From: Agarophyton chilense
Lineage: Eukaryota; Rhodophyta; Florideophyceae; Gracilariales; Gracilariaceae
DNA: 64,000 nucleotides
NCBI GenBank assembly: GCA_030374765.1
Contig: JARGXX010000031.1
Location: 310,001-374,000, forward strand
Direction of reading: 5' to 3'
This document shows, piece after piece, positions 11,242 to 21,025 of the stretch. Below the pieces are notes generated by a model that did not search any database, was not told where the DNA came from, and was given only the letters and a program-made list of their open reading frames with translations. The position numbers and the translations under genes were made by a program. Within the stretch, counting starts at the first letter, position 1; every line of letters starts with the position of its first letter.

Positions 11242-13480
11242 ATGGATGCAGGAAACACACCCAATCGACCAGAGCATATGACTATTACGGCTGGACAAGT
11301 TGCAACCACAACGTCGACCATGTCGCCTGACCCTCAGGTTGATACCGTTAGCGACCACAGGAGCACGAGAAGCCAGCCACAAAAAGTGCTGACCTCCCTG
11401 GACAACCCTGGAAGGATTCACCGAGCACCAACGGTGGCAGCGTGTTTACGAGAACGCCTCTCCAGGGCCACTTCTAGGCCAGGGACACCTCAAGGAGAAC
11501 CCTGTAAGACCGAAGGAATTAGAGAGAACACTGCCGCAGGGCTTGCCGACATTCTCTAGTCCCGTCTCCGTGAGCTCTGCTCAGCCCATGTGGATTCCAT
11601 TGTGGACATGCGGCTCGCTACGGCGATCGCGGATCATACGGATTACCTCATTACGAGAGTAGTCGTTAAGGTAATGGAGTCTGAATTATTCATAGAATCC
11701 CTCCTACAGGCCATTCAAGGAGCACTCACCAACCAGTCAGGCAAACCCGTCTCTAAGACCACTCTCCAAGCTAACCATCCGGTTTCCATATGGCAATCGC
11801 CTACCGAACCCTCACGAGTGGCGGCATAACCCACCCTTCGCCGTGCACACGATCAGGGAAATCCAATGGAAAGACAATCTAGGAGCAGAAGAGAAGCTCT
11901 GCGTCTAGAAGAGAGACAGATTGCTTGACCCAAAGGACAATATGAGGTAAAGCGACCTCAAGGCTCCATCGGATCTGATAGAGAGATCGATCCTTTACGT
12001 CCTCATTCCGTCGGAAAGAAACGAGGTAACCGCAGGAGAAAAAAGAAGAGAAAATTCGGACACGAGTGATCCCGATTCGGACTCAACCGAAACGAACGAC
12101 TCGAAAGTGGATGAGGCTGCCGTTCGAGGCCACAAACCACTGACAACCACAAACGAACTTTTCGTTAAGATTCTGGAATACCGGAATTGCCGATTGGACG
12201 ACAGGTCTCCGAAATATTCTGGTTCGGTGGCTCGAAGAGTCGCCAAACGGGCTAAACAGATGCAACTAACCATTACGGACAAGTGCTCGGGTTCCGATCC
12301 CATTGCTGTCCTTAGGTTTCCTAGTTTGTTCCGTACGGCGTGTGATCAGAACGGTGTCCACGAGGGAGCCGCTCTGTACATTTTCCAATTCTTCCTCACA
12401 GGACAGGCGCGTGACCGAGTGGTTTCGAAGATATCTGGCACAACTGACGGTGTGGATGCTCAAGACCGTGAGCTCCTCAGGTCATATCCTCAGGTTATTC
12501 AGTACCTCTCGGGAACCTAATCCACGGATGATGTTATAATGGATGCCTACCAGGAAGTGATATCCTTTAGGCAGAGCTCCAAAATGACTGAATCGGCTTT
12601 CGCAGAAGAACTATGAAAGAAAGATGACAGATGTGGAAACTTATTCCCCAAAGGACGGCTCAAACTCCATTTCATCACGGGATTACTCCCTGCCGTTTGG
12701 ACGCATGTCCGTATTTACCACACGGAAATCTTACAGTAATCTTTCCGACGGCTCGTAATCTATGCCGAAGGTTATGGCAAAATATACTGGAATTCCAGGT
12801 GCAATGCTGATAGATCCAGAGGATGCGCAACTCCATTGCGTAAACCAAACCAAGCCCATTTGGTTAGCTCTAAGGAATCGGACATGAATTCATCACTCCA
12901 TTACGCCGACTCGGGAGATATCATCGCGGTTAATTCCAGTGCCACTACGTCTGGGCCCCCATCATATACCTCCCAAGAAACTACAGCCACCACTAGACCA
13001 CCCACTTTAGAGTATTCCCCCTTTCCCCCCCAGAAAGACGTTTTTTTCGCTCACCAACGGCTTGCTTCCTCCGCCTTTCCATGGTCCAACTCTGTGACTG
13101 CACGAAGTATCTGCCTGAAAACTCATGCAAACATCTCTTAGCCTTAAGAGAAGAGAATCACAAGGTGCGAAGTTCAGAAGGAATGTTTAACAGGGAACAA
13201 CAACGAGCCACAAGAAAACCTGGAAGCTCCCGCTTTGCCGCACCTCCGGATACCCCAATGAAAGCCCCACAGGTCCATGCCATTGTGGACCCTACCGACG
13301 ACCTCGAATAGGAACCCCATTCTCAGAAAGAAACGGAAACCCCATCGGAAAACGCTTAGAGGGTCGACGCGAGGGAAATCTTCCGTCTCTGAATCCATGC
13401 CTCAACCAATAGGACGGTTAGGAGCCAAGGAGCTCTTCACCTCCCAATACAAACTAAAACCATTGGACCACTCGGAATAA
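11242..13480 (+). pseudogene. gag: element Y gag, broken
   Basis: A first open frame (11242-11559) starts MDAGNTPNRPEH and is Thr/Arg/Pro-rich like the N-terminus of gypsy gags. After stops, the frame at 12107-12520 carries a capsid segment, KRAKQMQLTITDK then 'GSDPIAVLRFPSLF', 'EGAALYIFQFFLTGQARD' and 'YPQVIQYL'. This aligns with the capsid of X and W (KRLSITLQ..., 'DPILVLDFLAR', 'AQAYLALPYFLKGMAED', 'SEAVQYL'). A cysteine-containing stretch at about 13085-13140 may be a decayed zinc knuckle. Several stops and shifts make it non-functional. Confidence 0.75.
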
Positions 13481-13487
13481 ACCAGAA

Positions 13488-15000
13488 TTGGAAAACAGTA
13501 ACGACCCTGTCTGTATCCTCAGGAAGGAGGATTATAAAGTTCGAACAACCATGGGACTACGTTTCAACAACTCCCGAGTGTCCACAGCCGTATTGGACAC
13601 GGGGGCGCTGGTCCCAATTTGGTCAATTCTAAGCTTTTTTCATTTGGTTTGCAAAAATTTGTTCAGGCAAGGAAGACCCCCAGGATTATCCCTGCATCAC
13701 GTAGACCAATGGACATTAAAGGATTAGTACCACTCTACCAACAATTAGGACAGTTCAAAGTCCGGAAGTGGTTCCTTGTATGTCCTAGCTTGAGCGCTGA
13801 TGCAATCCTAGGGACTTCTTTCATCGATCGATACATTTAGGCCATTTAGCCAGGCCTTAAGAAAGTTGCGTTCCATCGTGCATCTTCCATCTCCATAATT
13901 GGTTCCACCCGGGCCCAGAAGCTAACCTCAAACGAGCAATTATCTCCGAAGATACTAATTCCAATAAGGTTCGCTTATCGTCATAACGATACCCCCGATG
14001 ACCCAGACCACCTTATAGGTCCATTCCCAGTTCTCAGGTCTCGTGGCGATACAGAACCACCCGAAAACGGTTCTGAAGCACCCCACTTTAATTGCCAAGG
14101 GAGTGATGGACATTCAATCCAAGAGGGCCTTCTTGTTCACGATCAGAAACTTCCGAGATGGGCCCGTACGGTTACCTAAAGGTACAGTGATTGGCATCAC
14201 TCTACTTGCCCCAATGGCCATTATGGACGCCGAGCTGGATAAATTTTCAATTACAACTCGCGACGAGGACGTCGCCTCTTGGGAGCGGACAGTTGCTATC
14301 GGCACAAAAATAGAATCCTATAGGCCCCAGGTGATTGATCTTTTCAGGAAATACCAGACCACGTGGTCATGTAGATTGGGCAAAATCAGAGCCACTACGC
14401 ACTGCATTGACAGTCAGGATGATGCTAGACCACAGCTCCAGCACCCATACCTCAAAGGCCTGAATTGTAGGGAAGTTGTCGCCGACCAGATGGACAGAAT
14501 GCACAAAGCTCACGTCATACAGCTAGCGCCTCCTAACCAATCCAAATGGGCAAGTCCCCTTGTCCTCACGGCTAAGACAGATGGCTCCGTCAGATACTGT
14601 GTCGACTATAGGAAGCTGAACGCAGCAACCAAGAGGGACTCATATCCGATATCCCGTATAGATGACTGTCTAGATTCCTTAGCTGAAGCAGCCGTATTAA
14701 CCACACAGAACGCTAATTCCGGATATTTGCAAATCCCTATGGCTGAGGATGGGAAAGGGCTGACAACCTTCACCACCCATAATCGTCTGTTCAGGTTTAC
14801 TCGTATGCACTTTGGTTTAAGGAATGTGCCAGCGACCTTCCAACGGGTAATGGACATCATACTGTCCAGAGTCAAATGTAAAAACGCCCAACTCTATTTG
14901 GATGACGTAATCATTTTCTCACGTACCGTAAAGGAAACACCTCTGCCATGTGAAAACGGTACTAACAATCCTACAGGACGCTGTAGTAACACTTAAACCC
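13488..15000 (+). pseudogene. pol: element Y protease and reverse transcriptase
   Basis: An aspartic protease start is seen at about 13530-13620, with VRTTMGLRFNNSRV followed by the active-site AVLDTGAL; the rest of the protease shifts frame. A 317-codon frame (14043-14996) covers most of the reverse transcriptase: 'WASPLVLTAKTDGS', 'RYCVDYRKLNAATKRDSYPI', 'FRFTRMHFGLRNVPATFQR' and the catalytic YLDDVIIFS near 14897-14923. The motif A position that should read LDANSGYW reads QNANSGYL, so the first catalytic aspartate is lost. The frame ends soon after YLDD. Confidence 0.85.
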
Positions 15001-16380
15001 CGCTAATGCGCCTTCTTTCAAGCCTTAGTGAACTATCTCGGTCCCGTCGTCCTCCCAGGAAAGTTAAAGGTACCCAAACGGACCACGGATGCGATCCAAC
15101 AGGCTAAAACTCCTAGACGGATCTACGATCCTTCTTGGGCTTGGGCAATGTTTCCCGACGTTTCGTTAAAGAGTTTTCTAAAATTTCAGCCCCTCTCAAC
15201 GCAATGTTGAAGAAGGGAACACCTTCGGAGTTGAGGGCATTACCGAGGAACAATACCAGGCATTTCAGTCCCTAAAGAAAAATTTGCTGAACCCACCTAT
15301 ACTGGCTTTCCCAAAACCCAGTAGGCCCTTTTTCGTGTAAACAGACGCTCCTGATGTCCAACTGGGATGTGCATTGCTACAGGAACAATATTAACCAAAG
15401 AATTATTGACTTATTGGATACTGGAGCAGAACGCTCACCAGCGCGGAGCGATACTACAGTACTACCGGAAAGGAATGTCTCGCCATCGTATGGTCTGTAT
15501 GAATACTTCGACCATACCTCGAGGGAACTAGGTTCACCATAAGGACAGACCACGATTCACTTCGCTGGTTATTCAATATGATCGATGCATCAAGTCGCCT
15601 CGCTTGTTGGCGCCTTAGGCTGTCAGAGTATGGCTATGATATAACCTATAGGCCAGTTATTAAGCACCCGCCAGCAGATGCTCTCTCGTGAATCATTACC
15701 GACGGAACTGATGACATGCCATTGGAAGACCTCATTCCTACTCCCTTCACAGATGAAAATCTTCAGGATAATACGGAAACAGATTACCTTATGGGTACGG
15801 CCAGAGCAGATGATCCTGAGGTAAAGGAGAATGAAGTCTACTTATTGGAGTAGGAGACATTACTACCCAATTGAACACCGCCTCAGATTAATTTAATGAC
15901 CCCAGAGGAAAAAGAGCTCCTCCCTAAAACCATTAAAGAACTCCTACAGGCCCAGGTCGAAGACGAGTTCTGCAAGGAAACGGCCCAATTGGTGGGAACC
16001 CCTGGATGCTTATTCGACTACGACCGATTCGGACTACTAGGTCGCCGCTCACCACTTGATGGCGCACTCAGACAGGAAGTACCAAGGCCACTGGGGACAC
16101 GATTCTTATACCTCGCCCATTTCACTCGCTTGGCTGGTCAACCTAGGGGCCGACGAATGTACCAGAGCCTAAAGAAGTTCTTCTACTGGCCACATATGGC
16201 ATAGGACCTATGGCAAATCGCCCGGAACTGCACTTCGTGCGCATAAATCTGAGGGTCTCGCGCCAACCATCAAGCCAAATTGAAAATTTTCCCCGTCGCG
16301 CCCAATGGTAAGGAGAGCAACTAAGCACTCACGTCCCCCGGATTGGTCATGGGACGTCGACATGTCGGACACGGCACCGC
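15001..16380 (+). pseudogene. pol: element Y RNase H and integrase zinc domain, truncated
   Basis: Broken frames show the RNase H ('DHDSLRWLFNMIDASSRLA', then 'WRLRLSEYGYDITYRP') and a linker. At 15896-16204 an open frame carries the integrase HHCC zinc-binding domain ('RFLYLAHFTRLAGQPRGRR', 'MYQSLKKFFYWPHM', then after a stop 'ARNCTSC'). Traces of the integrase start ('DWSWDVDMSDTAPLVS') follow to about 16380. The catalytic core, tail and any accessory ORF are deleted before the 3' LTR. The loss explains why this copy cannot move by itself. Confidence 0.8.
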
Positions 16381-16523
16381 TCGTTTCCATGCTATTAGGG
16401 TGCTGATTATCACGAGGTTCTGACCGTGAAGGCAAGATTGGGGATTCACTTATAGGTCCAATTACGGCCAGACCCCCAGGAAGGCGTGAGGCAGTTTGGA
16501 ATTCGCCGCGACGGTCGAATCCT

Positions 16524-16711
16524 AAGACGGGAGATATGTGAAAGAGCAACGATTACGGTTGAGTCCTGTAAGCCGCCAGGGTCTGAGGTATCTTACAGAC
16601 GCCACATGGACTTTCCGACCTCAGCTGGACATGGATACGACCTTAGGACAGGCTCTACCACGCCACCTCAGGTTGAGACCAGTACGCTGACCCACCAGTC
16701 AATGCGTTGCA
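16524..16711 (+). repeat. element Y polypurine tract and 3' LTR with internal deletion
   Basis: Purine-rich AAGACGGGAGATA at 16524-16536 precedes the LTR start TGTGAAAGAGCAACG at 16537. The LTR ends GCGTTGCA at 16711. Compared with the 5' LTR it lacks about 271 bp between 'cagctggacat' and 'ggatacg'. It is followed by TACAG, the right half of the target duplication. Confidence 0.8.
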
Positions 16712-16716
16712 TACAG

Positions 16717-17960
16717 CTTTATCTACAAGGAGTACAGTTCGTCGAAAATACGGATCACTCATGTTTTTGATGGATTATGTCTATATAAAATCCTTTGGGA
16801 GGGTTAATGTGATGGCGTTTGCGCCTTTCTGAATTTGAATTTACCGGAAACTACTGGAAGGAGACTTCAAACGTTCATGCTTACGCGTTTTCGCGACTCG
16901 AAAACTTGGGCGAAAACCATTCGAAAACCGATGATGAGATACCGTATTTTGTAATGGAGAATTCGAGAACGAAAAACAAAGAAGAGCAGAACACTCTGGC
17001 TGAAGAAGATTTTGCATTTGATTTATTGGTAACCCAGACTACGAATACGGGTCCATATCATCAACTCGAACAAATAACGCTCGAAGAGCTTCTGCGTGAC
17101 CAGGTCAAGGACGCCTTCTGTTCGGCTCTCCGCTCTGCATCTATCGGGAGGAAGAAGATACCTTTTCGAGTGGATGATCGAAGATTTTTTGTTCGAACTG
17201 TCGACGCTCTTGATCAAATCTTGATATCACACGTTTTGAAGAGCATAGTACTGCATTTGGCTCATAAATCACAGTTTTCTGTTCGTCCAGGAAGAGCAAT
17301 GTTGTATCTATCCCTCAGAACAGAATTTTATTCACCTAATTTGGCAATGATGTGTCAGAATTGATCAGCATAGTGCGCAACATGCTAGAAATAGAGTTAA
17401 TTTGTGAAAGAAGGTGAAATCACTGAAATTTTTCCCGGCGTGAGCGCCTCTGCAGTATGTCAATATCGATATACTCCGAGAATGATTCGCTCGAAGCGAG
17501 AAAACAGAAACCTTCTGGTAAATACTGATCACTTCTCGAACCCTGTCAGGAGGGTTCCACTAAAATAGAACACCGCTGACGTGATAGCACAAGCGTTTAT
17601 CCACCATGGGATGTATTAATACGGACCGCCGGAGACTCTGCTCTCAGATTATGGTAAGCAATTCGGAGCACGCTTCGTTCAAGATGTGTTGAAGATACTG
17701 GTAACTAGAAATTTGGTCACCACAACACATCATCCGCAATATAACGGGCAGGTGGAACGGTACAACCGTACGCTACTCGACGCACTACGGCACTAAATCG
17801 TTGAACACCCCCAATGACTGGGATATGTTCGCAGATACTCTGCTCTACGCGTACAATACGCAGATTCATTCGACTACAACGTTAGCGCCATTGGAGCTTC
17901 TACTATCACGACGCCCACCGGCTTTGGGAATCGAGATTAGCTGAAACGGAGTCGAAGATG
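16717..17960 (+). pseudogene. pol: element Z pol, 3' part: RNase H end and integrase
   Basis: Reading resumes after element Y with 'LYLQGVQFVENTDHSC', the RNase H catalytic TDH region, then 'WRLRLSEFEF' and 'HAYAFSRLENL'. A 181-codon frame (16819-17364) holds the integrase zinc domain ('ILISHVLKSIVLHLAH' to 'LYLSLRTEFYSPNLAM', followed by CATC in another frame). The integrase core follows with stops: 'LLSDYGKQFGARFVQDVLKI', then 'TTTHHPQYNGQVERYNRTLL'. These match element X ('LLSDNGGQFASKFFQDVCRI', 'TTYHPQGNGQVERFNRTIL'). Many stops show long decay. Confidence 0.88.
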
Positions 17961-18229
17961 AGAACAAGCCGATGCCGGCTCAGTTTCAACTACTGTGGAG
18001 ACAAGAGCGACGCAAACGCACTCCACAAGCCGCAACCAAGATGGGAAACCCCTCAAGCACGCTACAAACGCAATCAAGACGGGTCAGTACGGCGGGCACT
18101 CCCGGATATCCGAGTTAGGGGCACTTCTACCTGAGAATAGAAAAGAAGGTTAAACGGAAATCCGGAAAAGAAGAGGAACGGAAGTGACGTCACATGATAA
18201 AGCCAATCGCGACTTAACCACTTGAACTT

Positions 18230-19240
18230 GTCGAACAGGGCGAGCACACGGTTTTTATCCTAAGAGGTAAAGAGGTTGATTAGCTCACTATAGACGACTA
18301 CCCAGTAACCAAAGAACGAATCATTCGCAAGGTCGGAACCCCTATAGGTAATCACTGCGGGAGGCTTCGCAGGACAACCAAGAGGACTCTCGATTTCATG
18401 CCAAGATCAAGGGATAGAAACGTACCGCCCGATGCGCGAGTTAAACCGAATTCGGCCGATTTTCAGCGTTTGGTAAGGGACCAAGTATCCTAGTCATGAT
18501 CGAGTGCGTTTCTCTCATCGAGGCAGTTCCCAATAAGGATCATGGCTTTTCCGAAGATAATGGAACTGTGCTCGTATCTGAGAACTGTCGAAACTGAGGG
18601 CCATGTTGGATACTCAGCGTACGCTGCGCCACAGTTGAACATCCTAATCCACGAGATTCCCGACATACGGGTAGGCTTCTCCCTTCGTTCAAGCGATCCA
18701 TTTATCGAAGTTCAAAGCTTCTTATGATGGAACTGTCCCAATCACGCGAGGCATCCACTTGTACACTTGTCCAGGAAACGTTTCGCAGGCTTTCGCCCTG
18801 CTTTCGGAGCCAAAGTGGCTTACTGTGTTATTTTGAATCGCACAGTGTCTGAGCCAGTCGCTCTTGAACAGATCATACCACAGAATACCGTTAGGAAGTT
18901 TAACAGCGTCTACATATTTACCAATGAATTTTCGTCGTGGACAGCCTTAGGGTTAAACCAGCGAGCACGAGCGAACATCGCGGTGTGCTGCATTGGGGTC
19001 CGCCAGACGAAGTCAGCATAGTGCAGGAAGTTCCGGATCGCAGACAATGATGAATGCAGAACGGTTGCTGTGGAGGAAAGGTATACTGGGCTACGACCAG
19101 AGGAAGAAGTCATAAGTGGCGCTGTTCGAGATCTTGGAGCGAAACCACCCGAAAAGGCGGTGGTTTGATGATGTACTGGGTTATCCAGGTCGTCGAATGA
19201 CGTTTGAAGATTCACAATTAAGCGGGTATTGTTCATCGTG
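18230..19240 (-). pseudogene. decayed antisense accessory ORF of element Z, homologue of 31792-33687
   Basis: The minus strand, opposite to Z gag-pol, carries a broken coding region aligning with the 631-codon antisense ORF of element X. Matches in order are 'ARARWFNPKAVHDENSL' to 'SRAPWFHPTAVRDDELI', 'DAVKLPNGI' to 'DGLLPGGLP', and 'IRAQFHYLRKS' to 'LRAEFRYLQRH'. Further on, 'GYLVPYQTLKIGRIRFNS' matches 'GFLVQYSHVELERIRNTA', then 'IGRYVSIP' matches 'VGRFVPLP', 'SPLGCPAKPP' matches 'VPRGCFAELPP', and 'SFFGYWVVVYSEL' matches 'PNSGYWALVAAEW'. The region sits between integrase and the putative 3' LTR, the same slot as in X. Stops and frameshifts abolish translation. Homology is evident by eye over about 300 residues. 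Confidence 0.8.
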
Positions 19241-19255
19241 AGTGGCGCCGGTTAT

Positions 19256-19330
19256 AGAAGAAGACTTGAGGAGCGATAGTGTCAAGGTGCAACGTTAGGA
19301 GTTCGTTGAGACCGGGACACCATAGTGAAG
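19256..19330 (+). repeat. putative polypurine tract and 3' LTR start of element Z
   Basis: Purine-rich 'gaagaagacttgaggagcga' (19258-19277) is followed at 19280 by TGTCAAGGTGCAACGTTAGG, which resembles the X family LTR start TGTAGAGCAACGCCCAGTTAGG. The end of this LTR cannot be located. It lies just past the antisense ORF remnant, as expected. Confidence 0.45.
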
Positions 19331-19999
19331 CAAGCTGTCGATATGCTTTAGCATTCTTGCCCTGCCAATGCTCCGCGCTTAACGCAGGAGATATGTAACA
19401 TTTGAGATACGCGTTGAATCGAATGATCGAAAATCATCGAAGTCGATATACGGCATTCATAATTTATTCTTGGTGCCACACTCGGTCACCAAATATTATG
19501 AAAAGAACACTTCATGGGAAGATCGGAAATTAGGATTAAATTAATTGCACTGTGCTACCGTACACTTTTACGGTGTGACCACGAAATACTTTATTCGTTT
19601 GTTTTTAAATAATTATCTTGTGGCACACGACAGTGTACAAATTACAGTACAGTAGCTCCTTTGCCTCCTGGCACAGTAAACAGCGCTTGGCTCTGCTTGA
19701 CGAATGCAGAGGCCAAACAACAACCAACCTACCACCATCTTGGTGTTCAAGTGGAATCCTAAAATCGCTTTCGACTAAGAAGTGCCTATTGCCTTCGTGC
19801 TAATAGCATTTGTGCTATAACTCTTTTTGCGAGATCATCTTGTCATTTGCGCTGTTTTGCGCTTCTTTATTGTTTGTTCTGTGTGTTGTTTTTCTTGTTC
19901 TTTTGTGAGGGCACAAGAGTTATCGAGTAGTATCTCTTGTCTACACGTCTAATTCTCCCCTTCAGGCTCCTCTGATCATCCACTTTCACACAACTTCTT
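19331..19999. other. no gene; probably decayed LTR and spacer
   Basis: No coding region is supported. The interval probably contains the rest of the element Z 3' LTR. Runs of T and inverted short motifs (cgtacacttttacggtgtg, 19557-19580) are present without a recognisable element end. Confidence 0.3.
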
Positions 20000-20500
20000 T
20001 CAAAGACAGTTGCTCATAAGGCAACGCCCGCTTCCCGAGATGTTTCTATGGACATCCATCTGCTATCTAGTACGCTACAATCTCTTTTGGAAGAAAACGT
20101 ACCACTCTTTTTAAAAGACCAGAGGCCAGATGCCGATATAGCGCGATAGTCAAATTCAACAATTACCAGATAATTCACTGCTACTGACGAAATATAATTG
20201 AGCAGAGAAGTGATATCGTATGGAGCAGATTATTATTCGCGTCGGCGATATCCATTCCTGGACCATAGAAAAAACTATTCCGAAGTGTCGACGGTATGAT
20301 ATCAGCATTGATCAAGTATAGCGCGTCTCCTGTATCCAAAATAGATAACTGTCTAACCATGAACTGGTGTGATAGGCCAAGGTCTGCATTCACTTTTTAG
20401 TTACGCTTGGCCATTACAAGGACTCTATCCGAAGTACGGGGATTTGTAAACCGTATCTACGGACGACGTAAAACGGCTAGGTGTCCCGAGTCCACGTCGG
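20000..20500 (-). pseudogene. pol: element W protease remnant
   Basis: Minus-strand frame 20181-20393 reads 'LGLSHQFMVRQLSILDTGDA', the aspartic protease active-site region, and then 'GPGMDIADANNNLLHT'. It aligns with element X ('FGLSNKFMVRQVSVLDTGAA', 'GPRLDIADANNNPLRT'). Similarity trails on to about 20000 with stops. Reverse transcriptase, RNase H and integrase are absent, so W is truncated a little downstream of its protease. It follows the W gag in the same orientation. Confidence 0.8.
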
Positions 20501-20557
20501 TTTTAGCCATATTCCTTGTAAGGATTGTGACTGGTAAGTGAGGCGGTGACGCCTCGA

Positions 20558-20620
20558 GCGTCTTCAAACTCAACTTAGAAGACGCCCCTCCATCAGGGGA
20601 GACTCCCATGTCTAGTTTTT
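20558..20620 (-). promoter_or_regulatory. element W gag-pol junction: candidate -1 frameshift site with hairpin
   Basis: On the minus strand, gag ends with codons AAA AAC TAG (20612-20620). A short GGGAGTCTCCC hairpin follows after a 7-nt spacer, then a perfect stem GCGTCTTC/GAAGACGC (20558-20585). Slipping back one base at AAA AAC puts the ribosome in the protease frame, which stays open in W for about 40 codons up to a TAG. Element X has the same arrangement. The heptamer is G AAA AAC, not the classical A AAA AAC, so function is inferred. Confidence 0.45.
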
Positions 20621-21025
20621 CCGGTTCGAAGCTTCCGCAACAAGCGGTCGACCTCCATCCGGGGAAACAGACGGATTCCTATTGTTGGGTACGATGTTCT
20701 GGTTCTGCTGACCAGCGTTCGACGTTTCGATTACTGCACGCGGTAGGACCGTTGTCGACGGACCAAAATTAGTTTCGGCTCGAAGATACGACCAATTCGG
20801 AACTCGAGCTTGATCGGCAGGCGATAGAGACTCGTATTGAGTGAAAACAGACGGCATCTCCCTCAAGGTCAACGTGCAACGGAGCGCGATTCGGTAACAG
20901 AGATGACAAATAGGTGCACTCGACGCATTAAATGGCGGGCGAACATTCATGTCCGTCCGTGGGTGTGGTTGTGTGTCTCTCCACCCAGGACGGGTTGTAC
21001 GCATTGCGTTTGTCGCATGAGCGAG
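20612..21025 (-). pseudogene. gag: element W gag, C-terminal part after a frameshift
   Basis: Open frame 20612-21004 continues the gag of element W after a frame change at about 21010-21030. It reads RPGWRDTQPH, then 'ICHLCYRIALRC', then 'QYESLSPADQARVP', matching the nucleocapsid end of X gag ('RPGWRDTAPR', 'ICYLCYLRGHKAPDC', 'QYEALTPEEKARVP'). The zinc knuckle C-X2-C-X4-H-X4-C of X is damaged here: the histidine and spacing are lost. Confidence 0.8.

Larger units (their letters stand above)
10671..16711 (+). mobile_element. Ty3/gypsy element Y, nested inside element Z
   Basis: Related LTRs at 10671-11116 and 16537-16711 flank a decayed gag-pol in the plus strand. The 5 bp before the element (CACAG, 10666-10670) and after it (TACAG, 16712-16716) match at 4 of 5 positions, which fits a slightly mutated target duplication. 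Removing the element and one duplicate rejoins the RNase H of element Z in frame: 'ATPQ' is followed by 'LYLQG', aligning residue for residue with 'ATLRPYLMG' of element X. The integrase core and everything down to the polypurine tract are missing, so Y is a deletion derivative. Confidence 0.9.
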
